Source of the DNA: Bryobacter sp.
GTDB lineage: Bacteria; Acidobacteriota; Terriglobia; Bryobacterales; Bryobacteraceae
Assembly (NCBI GenBank): GCA_022843625.1
Contig: JALHNH010000005.1
Coordinates: 62,001-126,000 of the forward strand
DNA: 64,000 nucleotides
Direction: 5' to 3'
Below the pieces are notes generated by a model. That model was not told where the DNA came from and searched no databases. It saw nothing but the letters and a program-made list of their open reading frames with translations. Shown piece after piece: positions 9,162 through 18,095 of the stretch (its first letter is position 1; each line of letters starts with the position of its first letter). The position numbers were made by a program, and so were the translations under genes.

Positions 9162-12100
9162 ATGCTCTTTGGCCTAATTGTTGGATTTTCCTGGGTAGCT
9201 TGGATGGCTCTTGGCTGGTTCCTGCCCGAGTGGATTGGCATCAAAGGCAATGATGCCTGGTTTGTCAGGGGTCTCTTCTGGCTCATCGGCACTGCCTTTG
9301 CCGGCTTCCTCGTGTATTGGAAGATCACCTCTGACCGCAAGAAAAAAGCCTTGGCCCTCGCCGGCGAACAAGGCGCTGAACTCGATTTCGTCCTTGCCGA
9401 AGCCGACAAAAAACTTCAGGCCTCCGGTGGCAGCCTCGCCACCATGCCAGTCGTCTTTGTGATGGGTGCCCGTGGTTCTGCCAAAACAACCCTGATCACC
9501 AATAGCGGTCTCGAGCCTGAACTGCTCGCGGGTCTCGTCTACCAGGAAGGCAATCAGCTGGTTCAAACCAGGACCGCAAACGTCTGGCTTGCCAGAAAGA
9601 CCGTCTTCGTCGAAGCTGCTCCCACCTTGCTGGAAAACGACAAACTCTGGAAAGCCTTCTCGCAACGTTTCGCCCCTTCTGGCATGACCGCCCTTAAGGC
9701 AAGCTCTACCCCGGCCCCGCGCAGCGTGCTCATGTTTGTCGGTACCGAAGAATTCTTCCAGCAGGGTGCCGGTGAGATGATGACCGCCAAAGCCCGTATC
9801 CTCAACCAGCGTCTGATTGAGATGTCCAAAACTCTCGGGGCCCGCATTCCCGTTTATGTCATCTTCACCAAGGCAGATCAGATGCCTAATTTCGCCAACT
9901 ACGTCTCCTACATGAGCAACGACGAAGTCGCCGAAGTTCTTGGCGCTACCGTTCCCATCGTCGACATGGCTTCCACCGGTGTTTATGCCGAACAGGCCGG
10001 CAAACGTTTTGGCGATCTCATGGAAGAACTCTTCCGCAGCCTTGCTGAGCGCCGCGTCCCCCTGCAGGAGCGTGATGCCAACCAGCAGGGTCGCCCGCCC
10101 GTCTACGAATTCCCTCGTGAGTTCCGCAAATTAAGGCAAGCCGTCACCACCTTTCTGGTCGACATCTGTCGCCCCAGCCAGATCGCCGTCTCGCCCTTCG
10201 TCCGTGGCTTCTACTTCTCGGGCGTCCGCCCGGTTCTGGTCTCCGATGCAGCCGGCACTCAGCGCCGCATGCCGCAATGGCTTTTCATTAACCGCTTTTT
10301 CAGCGACGTTCTCCTTAAAGACAAAGCCGCCCTCGGCGCATCCAGCGTCAGCACCCGCACAGACGGCACCAGACGTCTCCTGCTTGGTGTCGCAGGTGCC
10401 CTCGGCCTGATCGCAACCGGCCTCTTCACCTGGAGTTACTTCAACAATCGCGCTCTCGAATCGGAACTCGCCGAAGCTTCCAAAGCCCTGCGCGGCGTCC
10501 AGGTTGCCCAGGGTGAAGTCCCCACCCTCGATAGCCTCAACAAGCTCGACCGCCTGCGCGGCGTTCTCGAGCGGCTCCGTGGCTACCAGAAAGAAGGCGC
10601 TCCTCTGATGATGCGCTGGGGCCTCTACACCGGCGACACTTTGCTTCCCACCTCACGCAAGCTCTACTTCGAGAGCTTCCGTAACGTCATGTTCGGCGAG
10701 ACCCAGACGGCCGTCCTCGACTACATGAAGCGCCTTCCTCAGGCCCCAACTCCTCAGGACGATTACATGACCAGCTACAACGCCCTCAAGGCCTACCTGA
10801 TCACCACTTCCAATCCTGACAAGAGCACCAAGACTTTTCTCACTCCTGTCCTGATGAAGTACTGGCAGGGTGTAAAACAGGTCGAGCCGCAGCGCTATGG
10901 GCTTGTCGGCAAGCAATTCGATTTCTACGCCGAAGAGCTCAAAGAATCCAACCCCTTCTCCAAAGAAAACGACGCCGTCACGGTAGACCGCACCCGCGTC
11001 TTCCTGAAGCAGTTCTCAGGCGACGAGCGCCTCTACAACGCAATTCTCGCCGAAGCCAATCGTGCCAACCCCACCATCAACTACAACAAGCTGTATCCCG
11101 ATGGCTACAAGGCCGTAAAGGTCGACAAAGAAGTCCAGGGCTCTTTCTCAAAAGAAGGTTTCGCCTGGATGCAGGCCGCCTTCAAGAACCTTCCGAAGTA
11201 CTTCGGTGGTGAAGCCTGGGTCCTGGGCGAAGAAGTAAAAATGAGCGTCAACTTGAGTGAACTCGAACAACGCCTGCGCGCCCGCTATTTCAAAGACTAT
11301 TCCGATCAATGGAAGGCTTACCTCAAGAGTGTCACCGTCCTGCGTTACGCCACCCTCAGAGACGCCTCCGAAAAATTGAAGATGCATTCCAGCAATCAGA
11401 GCCCACTCCTGGCTGCTGTCTATTTGGCTTCAAAGCATACCGACGTTGCGGAAAAATCTATCTCCGAACAATTTCAACCCACCCAATTGCTGGTTGCTCC
11501 CTCAAGTGCCGGTCAGCTGATAGGCGGAGAAAATCAGCCTTACATGGGCGGCTTGCTGCAACTCCAGGGTTCAATCGAAATGATCGCCGGAATGCCAGCC
11601 AGTCAGGCAGCCCAGGACCCTGCTGCCGCCCAAAGCCTCAACCAGGCCACAACCGCCAAGCTGACTGCTCGTAACGTAGCCCAAAAGTTCCGTCCCGACC
11701 CTCTCGACAAAGTCGATGCTCAGGTCCTCAAGATTATGGAAGACCCCATCACTTATGTCGAAGGCTTCCTGCGCGGTCTTGGCCCCGCAGAGATGAACGG
11801 CGCAGGCGCCGGCTTCTGCAAGCAGTTCTCCGATCTGATTTCAAAGTATCCCTTCAATCCCAACTCCAAGAATCAGGCCACAATCACGGAGTTTAATGGT
11901 ATTTTCGCTCCTCAAACGGGAGCTCTCTGGACCTTCTACGACACCAAACTCAAGCAGATGCTGGTCAATCAGGGCGGCGAATACCGCGCCGTTCCCACAC
12001 AGTCGATGGCGCTCACTCCAACCTTTGTTGCCGCATTCAATCGCTTTGCCGCCGTCACTTCTACGGCTTACGGATTGAATCCAAGCCCCAACTTTAAGTA

Positions 12101-12497
12101 CTCCGTGAAACTGAATCCGGAAATGAAGCGTGAAGTAAAACTGTCCATCGATGGCCAGAGCGCAGAGTTCAAGAACGCCTCCACTCCTGCCAAACCCTTC
12201 GTCTGGAATGGCCAGGGCGTTGGCGTCCGCACCACCATCGTTGGCGGCGGCACGGTCAGCTTCGACGGCCCGCTTGGTGTGTTTCAATGGTTCAACGATG
12301 CGGAACGCTGGAATCAAAACTCGGCCACTTCTCACACCGTCCTCTGGTATCAGCGCTCTGGGACGAAGATCATGACTGATGATCAAGGCAAGCCATTGTC
12401 GATGACGCTCGATCTCGATATGGCCATTCCGCTCTTCCGGAAAGGATACTTGGCCGGGTTGCAGTGCACCAGCAACGTGGCCCGCTCTGGCAACTGA
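9162..12497 (+). CDS. tssM: Type VI secretion system membrane protein TssM (IcmF family)
   Basis: 1111 aa; N-terminal TMs, Walker A GARGSAKTTLI, IcmF body, third TM at LLLGVAGALGLIATGLFTWSYF. Confidence 0.94.
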   Translation: MLFGLIVGFSWVAWMALGWFLPEWIGIKGNDAWFVRGLFWLIGTAFAGFLVYWKITSDRKKKALALAGEQGAELDFVLAEADKKLQASGGSLATMPVVFVMGARGSAKTTLITNSGLEPELLAGLVYQEGNQLVQTRTANVWLARKTVFVEAAPTLLENDKLWKAFSQRFAPSGMTALKASSTPAPRSVLMFVGTEEFFQQGAGEMMTAKARILNQRLIEMSKTLGARIPVYVIFTKADQMPNFANYVSYMSNDEVAEVLGATVPIVDMASTGVYAEQAGKRFGDLMEELFRSLAERRVPLQERDANQQGRPPVYEFPREFRKLRQAVTTFLVDICRPSQIAVSPFVRGFYFSGVRPVLVSDAAGTQRRMPQWLFINRFFSDVLLKDKAALGASSVSTRTDGTRRLLLGVAGALGLIATGLFTWSYFNNRALESELAEASKALRGVQVAQGEVPTLDSLNKLDRLRGVLERLRGYQKEGAPLMMRWGLYTGDTLLPTSRKLYFESFRNVMFGETQTAVLDYMKRLPQAPTPQDDYMTSYNALKAYLITTSNPDKSTKTFLTPVLMKYWQGVKQVEPQRYGLVGKQFDFYAEELKESNPFSKENDAVTVDRTRVFLKQFSGDERLYNAILAEANRANPTINYNKLYPDGYKAVKVDKEVQGSFSKEGFAWMQAAFKNLPKYFGGEAWVLGEEVKMSVNLSELEQRLRARYFKDYSDQWKAYLKSVTVLRYATLRDASEKLKMHSSNQSPLLAAVYLASKHTDVAEKSISEQFQPTQLLVAPSSAGQLIGGENQPYMGGLLQLQGSIEMIAGMPASQAAQDPAAAQSLNQATTAKLTARNVAQKFRPDPLDKVDAQVLKIMEDPITYVEGFLRGLGPAEMNGAGAGFCKQFSDLISKYPFNPNSKNQATITEFNGIFAPQTGALWTFYDTKLKQMLVNQGGEYRAVPTQSMALTPTFVAAFNRFAAVTSTAYGLNPSPNFKYSVKLNPEMKREVKLSIDGQSAEFKNASTPAKPFVWNGQGVGVRTTIVGGGTVSFDGPLGVFQWFNDAERWNQNSATSHTVLWYQRSGTKIMTDDQGKPLSMTLDLDMAIPLFRKGYLAGLQCTSNVARSGN

Positions 12498-14194
12498 TGC
12501 AACAACAGCAGCTTGGCAAGTACAAGTTCGAACAATTCCTCGGTGGAGGCATGTCGCACGTCTACAAAGCGCGCGACACCCTCATCAACCGCATCGTTGT
12601 TGTCAAAATCCTCACCGACAGCGGTATGCATGACGAGGATACGAAAAAGCGGTTCTTGCGTGAAGCCCAGACCGCTGGTGCGATTTCTCACGAAAACATC
12701 ATCCGCGTTTACGACTTCGGTGAACACGAAGGTCGCCCCTACATGGTCATGGAATACCTGCAGGGCAACGACCTCCGTGCCTCTATTCAAAAAGCACAAC
12801 TGCCCGGCGTGCTTGAAAAACTTCGTGTGCTCGTTCAGCTTGCCCGGGGCATGAAGCACATCCACGGCCTCGGAATCATCCACCGCGATCTCAAGCCCGA
12901 CAACGTCTTCATGAGCGATACCGGCGAAGTAAAGCTCATGGATTTCGGTATCGCCAAGACCAAAGATCTTTCTATCACTCGCACCGGCTACACCCTTGGC
13001 ACGCCGTACTACATGGCACCAGAACAGGTGATGTCCAAAGATGTCGGGGATCGCGCCGACATTTACGCCTACGGCATTTTGATGTTCGAACTCTTTACCG
13101 GAGTGAAGCCATTCCGGGCCGAAAACGTTCACGAAGTCTTTTTCAAGATCCTGAATGAGCCGCTCGATGCAACTCCACTGGTTGAGGCCAGCGTACCCAC
13201 TCACGTTGTGGATCTGATCAAACAGTGCACTGAGAAAGACCAAACCAAACGCCCTGAGAATTTCGGCATCGTCATTCAGGAACTCGAAGCGGTTCTCAAA
13301 ACGATGGAAACCGGCGATGTCGAAACCATCACCCAGCTCACCAAACCACGAACTGAAATCCCCAGGATCGCCTGGATCGGTGGTGCCGCCGCCCTGGGCC
13401 TCATCATCCTCCTTTTGATCTTCAACTTGATGCCGCGCGGTGAAAATAAGGACGACGCCAAAAAGCAGGGGCAAGCTGTTGCTGTCATCGAACTCCCACC
13501 AACATTGAAAACCTCGACGGGTGAAATGCTTCTTGTAAAAGAAGGTGACTTTCTCTTCGGCGAAGCCAATGAAAAGCGCGCGCAGAAGGCGTTCTACATC
13601 GACAAATTCGAAGTTACCAACGAAATATATAAGAAATTTGCCATGGAGCGTGGCTGGCCCCTCCCCGTGGGATTTCCAGACGATGATGCATCCAAAAAAC
13701 TCCCAGTTGTGAATGTCTCGTTTGACGATGCGCGTGAATTTGCTACTTGGGCCGGCAAGCGAATTCCTTACGCCGTCGAATGGGAAAAAGCCGCACGCGG
13801 CTCGCAAGGCCGCACCTATCCCTGGGGTTATGAACACCTTCCAGAACTCGCCGTAGTCGAAGACAACCCCAGGCTCAAAGGCATCAAAGGACCCAAGCCC
13901 GTAGGCAGCTTCCAGAGCGCCGACAGTATCTATGGGGCCCTCGATCTTGCCGGCAACGTTTTCGAGTGGGTCGATGAGCGCACCAAGCCAAGCCTACCCG
14001 CAGTGAAGATGTTCTCAACCTTGATGAAGCCGCCGCCTTCGGAAAACGACCTCTGGATGCAGATCCGCGGTGGCAGTTTCTTCCGGCCTCTCCTGCCCAA
14101 CGTAAGCGTCCAGATGGCAAGCGTTCCCGCCGCCTACAAGACTTCCGACATCGGTTTCCGCTGCGTAACCGATCCCGGCACCAAGCCAAAGTAG
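12497..14194 (+). CDS. Ser/Thr protein kinase - TM - formylglycine-generating-enzyme (SUMF1)-like fusion
   Basis: Kinase motifs VVVKIL, HRDLKPDN, DFGIAKTK, APE; TM IAWIGGAAALGLIILLLIF; FGE-like FYIDKFEVTNEIYKKF...LAGNVFEWV...RGGSFF...GFRCV; start overlaps tssM stop (TGATG). Confidence 0.93.
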   Translation: MQQQQLGKYKFEQFLGGGMSHVYKARDTLINRIVVVKILTDSGMHDEDTKKRFLREAQTAGAISHENIIRVYDFGEHEGRPYMVMEYLQGNDLRASIQKAQLPGVLEKLRVLVQLARGMKHIHGLGIIHRDLKPDNVFMSDTGEVKLMDFGIAKTKDLSITRTGYTLGTPYYMAPEQVMSKDVGDRADIYAYGILMFELFTGVKPFRAENVHEVFFKILNEPLDATPLVEASVPTHVVDLIKQCTEKDQTKRPENFGIVIQELEAVLKTMETGDVETITQLTKPRTEIPRIAWIGGAAALGLIILLLIFNLMPRGENKDDAKKQGQAVAVIELPPTLKTSTGEMLLVKEGDFLFGEANEKRAQKAFYIDKFEVTNEIYKKFAMERGWPLPVGFPDDDASKKLPVVNVSFDDAREFATWAGKRIPYAVEWEKAARGSQGRTYPWGYEHLPELAVVEDNPRLKGIKGPKPVGSFQSADSIYGALDLAGNVFEWVDERTKPSLPAVKMFSTLMKPPPSENDLWMQIRGGSFFRPLLPNVSVQMASVPAAYKTSDIGFRCVTDPGTKPK

Positions 14195-14316
14195 CTTCGA
14201 CTTCATAATCCTTCTTGATACACGCAGCCACCGTAAAGGAATCTGTTTCACTCTGTCCGATTTTGGGAACACTTTTGCCAAATTTCCGTTATTATCATTG
14301 AAGCCCTGGAGGCTCA

Positions 14317-15366
14317 ATGAGTATCCTCGACAACCTAAAAAGTTTTGCAGCAAAACAATTTATTGACGTAATCAACTACGTCGAACCAGAAGACGGCATC
14401 CTCAGCTATCGCTACCCGATGCAGGACATGGAAATCCAGAACGGTGCGAAATTAACCGTTCGGGAAAGCCAGATGGCCGCTTTCATCAATGAAGGGCAGG
14501 TCGCCGATGTGTTCGGCCCGGGGCTCCATACCCTGGGTACGCAAACGCTCCCGATCCTGACCAACCTCAGAAACTGGGACAAGATGTTTCAGTCGCCATT
14601 CAAAAGCGACGTGTACTTCTTCTCGTCTCGAACCCAAACGAACCAGCGTTGGGGCACCACCCAGCCTGTCACCATTCGTGACAAGGATTTTGGTATGGTG
14701 CGCCTACGTTGCTTCGGAATCTATTCCTGGCACGTCTCGGACCCGCGCACTTTCCACGCCAAGATTTCCGGCACACGCGATCTCTATCGCGTAGCTGAAA
14801 TCGAAGGCCAACTGCGCAATTCGATCGTTGCCCACATCTCCGACGCCTTTGCCCAGTCCGGGATCCCTTTCCTCGACATGGCCGCAAACCAGATCGAAGT
14901 GGGCAAGGCGATGATGGCCACCCTCCAGCCAGACTTCGCGGCCATTGGCCTGACTCTCGACACAATGATCGTCGAGAACTTGAGCCTCCCTGAAGAGCTG
15001 CAGAAGCTGCTCGACGAGCGCATCGGTATGAACATGATCGGCAACATGGCTCAGTACACGCAGTACAAGACCGCTCAATCGATCCCGATCGCTGCCGCCA
15101 ACGAAGGTGGCCTCGCCGGTATCGGAGCCAGTCTCACGGCCGGTATGGGCATGGCCAGCCAGATGGCCGGTGCCTTCCAGCAGGCCATGCAGCCGCAGGC
15201 TCCTCCTCCACAAGCCCCGCCTCCGGTAGCTCCGGTCGCAGCGGCCGCTGTGGGAATCGGCGCCGTCCTCGCAGGCGACACAAAGTTTTGCATGAACTGC
15301 GGTGCCAAAATCGCCAAGGCCGCCAAGTTCTGCACAGAGTGCGGCTTCAAGCAACCAGAAGCCTAA
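14317..15366 (+). CDS. SPFH-domain (virion core protein/YdjI-like) protein with C-terminal zinc ribbon
   Basis: N-terminal SPFH-like sequence (GAKLTVRESQMAAFINEGQVADVFGPGLHTLGTQTLPILT); C-terminal CMNCGAKIAKAAKFCTECG. Confidence 0.88.
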   Translation: MSILDNLKSFAAKQFIDVINYVEPEDGILSYRYPMQDMEIQNGAKLTVRESQMAAFINEGQVADVFGPGLHTLGTQTLPILTNLRNWDKMFQSPFKSDVYFFSSRTQTNQRWGTTQPVTIRDKDFGMVRLRCFGIYSWHVSDPRTFHAKISGTRDLYRVAEIEGQLRNSIVAHISDAFAQSGIPFLDMAANQIEVGKAMMATLQPDFAAIGLTLDTMIVENLSLPEELQKLLDERIGMNMIGNMAQYTQYKTAQSIPIAAANEGGLAGIGASLTAGMGMASQMAGAFQQAMQPQAPPPQAPPPVAPVAAAAVGIGAVLAGDTKFCMNCGAKIAKAAKFCTECGFKQPEA

Positions 15367-15367
15367 A

Positions 15368-15727
15368 ATGACCGGTTGCGAATGGGTGATTGAGGCGCAC
15401 GGGTGTAGTCCCGGGCGCCTCGCTCACCTCGACTCTCTCCAACAACTTTTCGATATGCTCGTTCGCGAGATGGACCTTCATCCCGTCCAACCCGCTCAAT
15501 GGCATCAGTTCCCACCCACCCCGACAACAGAGGGCGGGATTACTGGCCTGCTCCTGCTGAGCGAAAGCCACCTCGCTTGCCACACCTTCCCGGAATTTCA
15601 ATCTATTTGCTTAAATGTCTTTTGTTGCCGGCCCAGACCGGAGTATGATTTCAAAGCGGCTCTTGAATCCATCCTTGACGCCGGCAATGTTACTGTACGT
15701 AAACTGGAAAGACCCTACAGCGCATGA
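15368..15727 (+). CDS. speH: S-adenosylmethionine decarboxylase proenzyme
   Basis: Pyruvoyl processing motif LLSESHLACHTFPEF with following VFCC; Ser (ES-H), His and Cys of class 1B AdoMetDC retained; ATGA overlap with next gene. Confidence 0.9.
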   Translation: MTGCEWVIEAHGCSPGRLAHLDSLQQLFDMLVREMDLHPVQPAQWHQFPPTPTTEGGITGLLLLSESHLACHTFPEFQSICLNVFCCRPRPEYDFKAALESILDAGNVTVRKLERPYSA

Positions 15728-16356
15728 CTCAGGTAGCCTCAAATTGTCCCCAATGTGGTGCCCCCGTTGTATTCCGTTATGCACAGGCGGTTCAGACCAC
15801 CTGCCCTTATTGCAGCAGTATCCTGGTTCGCACCGATGTCGATCTTGAAAAGGTCGGCGAAGTCTCCAGCTATCCCAACGACCCCAGCCCGATCATGATC
15901 GGCACCGAGGGGATCTTTGAAAACAAACCTTTTGTCGTTGTTGGCCGCATCTGCTACGAATACGAAAACGGCGGTTGGAACGAATGGCATATCGTCTACA
16001 GCAACGGTGAATCCGGCTGGATGTCGGACGCTCAACTCCAGTACACCGTCACTAAGCTGATTCCTTTTCCCCAGAGTCTCTACGGCATCAAGCTCGACCC
16101 CGGTACGATGGTTGACGTCAACAGCGTCTTCTACACTGTCACCACCGTCACCAACGCTAACTACCGTGCCGTTGAAGGCGAACTCCCCTTTCAGTTCTGG
16201 GATAAGACCGTCTGCCGCTTCGTCGATCTCCGCACCTCCGATGCACGTTTCCTTACCATCGACTTCACTGAAGAACCTGCCTTGATCTTCTCGGGTCGCA
16301 GCGTCGGCTTTGACGATCTCAAACTCAAAAACCTCCGTCAATTCGAGGGTTGGTAA
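15724..16356 (+). CDS. DUF4178 protein with N-terminal zinc ribbon
   Basis: CPQCGAPVVFRYAQAVQTTCPYCSS then DUF4178-like FENKPFVVVGRICYEYENGGWNEWHI. Confidence 0.82.
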   Translation: MTQVASNCPQCGAPVVFRYAQAVQTTCPYCSSILVRTDVDLEKVGEVSSYPNDPSPIMIGTEGIFENKPFVVVGRICYEYENGGWNEWHIVYSNGESGWMSDAQLQYTVTKLIPFPQSLYGIKLDPGTMVDVNSVFYTVTTVTNANYRAVEGELPFQFWDKTVCRFVDLRTSDARFLTIDFTEEPALIFSGRSVGFDDLKLKNLRQFEGW

Positions 16357-16359
16357 ATC

Positions 16360-17700
16360 ATGGCCGCACAACGTCCTCAACCGAAAATTCGCGCTTTCAA
16401 CTGCCCAAACTGTGGCAGCACAGTAGAATTGCGCGCGATGGGTTCCAGCCTGAGTGCAACTTGTGCCAGTTGCCTCTCTCTGCTTGACGTCTCAGACCAG
16501 CGCGTCCAGATCATCCAGCGCTTCAACAAGAAAACAGAGCGCTTCACTCCCAAAATTCCTCTCGGCACACGCGGCAAGTTCGATGGTCAACCCTACGAAG
16601 TCACCGGCTTCCAGCGCCGCGCCATCATGGCCGATGGCACAGAATACACTTGGGACGAATACGTCCTTTACAACCCCTTCCGCGGCTTCCGCTACCTCAC
16701 TGAATACGCAGGCCACTGGAACGATGTAATCCCCGTCACCGCTCTGCCGGCCCCAGACGACATGATGGGCCATGCGGCCGTCAAATACCAGGACCGCAAA
16801 TACAAACTCTTTCAGTCTGCTACACCCAAAACGAAATTCGTCCTCGGGGAATTCCCCTGGCGCGTTCGACTCAACGACCAGGTTACGACTCGCGATTTCG
16901 TCGATCCCCCCTACTCCCTGGCTTCCGAAAGCGACAGCAACGAAACCACCTGGAGTAAAGCAAAGTACATCACTGGTAAAGAAGTCTGGGCGAACTTCCA
17001 GCTCAAAGGTTCTCCCCCTGGCGCTGATGGCGTCTACTCGAATCAGCCCAATCCCTACGGCTCCACCAAACCCATGTGGGCAATGATGGTCGTCTTCAGT
17101 GTATTGCTGCTACTGACCATGATCATCACCTCCTTCATGGCCTCGGGAGACACCGTTTTCCAGTCCAGATATTACTTCGTACCTGGCGCTGGTGAACCCA
17201 GCTTCGTTACTCCCACCTTCGACTTGAAGGGCGGCGAAAAAAACGTCGAAGTTGAAATCAGAACCGACCTCCAGAACGACTGGATGTATCTCGGCCTCGC
17301 GCTTATCAACGAGCAGACCGGAGTCGCCTACGACTTCGGCAAAGAAGTCAGCTACTACTCCGGCACTGACTCCGACGGAAGCTGGACCGAAGGCGACAAA
17401 GCCGACTCCGTCAGCATCGGCGGCGTTCCCGGCGGCAAATACTATCTTCGTGTCGAACCCGACATGGAGAAAGGCCTTGCTTCCCCCATCCTCGGCGGCA
17501 AGCGTGTCAACTACGAAATCAAATTGCGCCGCGATGTAGCCGTCATCTGGCCCTACTTCGTAGTCTGGCCATTTCTCTTGATTCCCCCACTCTGGGCCAT
17601 GATTCGCCGCTACGGTTTTGAAGGCAAACGCTGGGCAGAATCTGACCCGTCCGGCGGCGCTGCAAGCTATTCATCGGAGGACGAAGAAGATGATGAGTAA
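16360..17700 (+). CDS. DUF4178 protein with N-terminal zinc ribbon and two TM helices
   Basis: CPNCGSTVELRAMGSSLSATCASC; FDGQPYEVTGFQRRAIMADGTEYTWDEYVLY; TMs near MWAMMVVFSVLLLLTMIITSFM and VIWPYFVVWPFLLIPPLWAM. Confidence 0.85.
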   Translation: MAAQRPQPKIRAFNCPNCGSTVELRAMGSSLSATCASCLSLLDVSDQRVQIIQRFNKKTERFTPKIPLGTRGKFDGQPYEVTGFQRRAIMADGTEYTWDEYVLYNPFRGFRYLTEYAGHWNDVIPVTALPAPDDMMGHAAVKYQDRKYKLFQSATPKTKFVLGEFPWRVRLNDQVTTRDFVDPPYSLASESDSNETTWSKAKYITGKEVWANFQLKGSPPGADGVYSNQPNPYGSTKPMWAMMVVFSVLLLLTMIITSFMASGDTVFQSRYYFVPGAGEPSFVTPTFDLKGGEKNVEVEIRTDLQNDWMYLGLALINEQTGVAYDFGKEVSYYSGTDSDGSWTEGDKADSVSIGGVPGGKYYLRVEPDMEKGLASPILGGKRVNYEIKLRRDVAVIWPYFVVWPFLLIPPLWAMIRRYGFEGKRWAESDPSGGAASYSSEDEEDDE

Positions 17701-17875
17701 ATTCTACGGAGGCTACGGCCTCATTCTCACCCTGTTTTCCGGCTATCTCGGCTACAAGGGTTTCATGTTCAATCAGGGAGACGAAGTCCGCAACGTTCCT
17801 CGCAGCGTCCGTGACAATCCCGGTTCTTATCGATCCATCTATTCCAACTACCACCGCTATACCGGAGGCAAATAA
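17690..17875 (+). CDS. Small membrane protein (61-62 aa) in SPFH/DUF4178/DUF350 operon
   Basis: MMSKFYGGYGLILTLFSGYLGYKGFMFNQGDEVRNVP...; GGAGG upstream; overlaps the preceding stop. Confidence 0.72.
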   Translation: MMSKFYGGYGLILTLFSGYLGYKGFMFNQGDEVRNVPRSVRDNPGSYRSIYSNYHRYTGGK

Positions 17876-17879
17876 CACT

Positions 17880-18092
17880 ATGAACGGTTTTCACATCGGA
17901 GCGTTTTTTAACGCTTTTATCTACGCGATGCTCGGCATCATCATCTTTGTTGTCAGTTTCATCATTGCCGACAGACTCACTCCTCACCACCTATGGGGTG
18001 AAATTGTCGAAGGCAAAAATATGGCCCTCGCCATCATGGTCGGCTTCATGAGCCTCGGCGTCTGCATCATCATCGCCGCCGCGGTTCACTAA
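17880..18092 (+). CDS. DUF350 (YjfL-like) membrane protein
   Basis: 70 aa, two TM helices, FIIADRLTPHHLWGEIVEGKNMALAIMVGFMSLGVCIIIAAAVH. Confidence 0.85.
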   Translation: MNGFHIGAFFNAFIYAMLGIIIFVVSFIIADRLTPHHLWGEIVEGKNMALAIMVGFMSLGVCIIIAAAVH

Positions 18093-18095
18093 GCG

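Noticed and set aside
12383-13837. 484-aa antisense ORF over the kinase-FGE gene
   Set aside because: Antisense shadow; no recognisable domain and the sense kinase motifs are complete.
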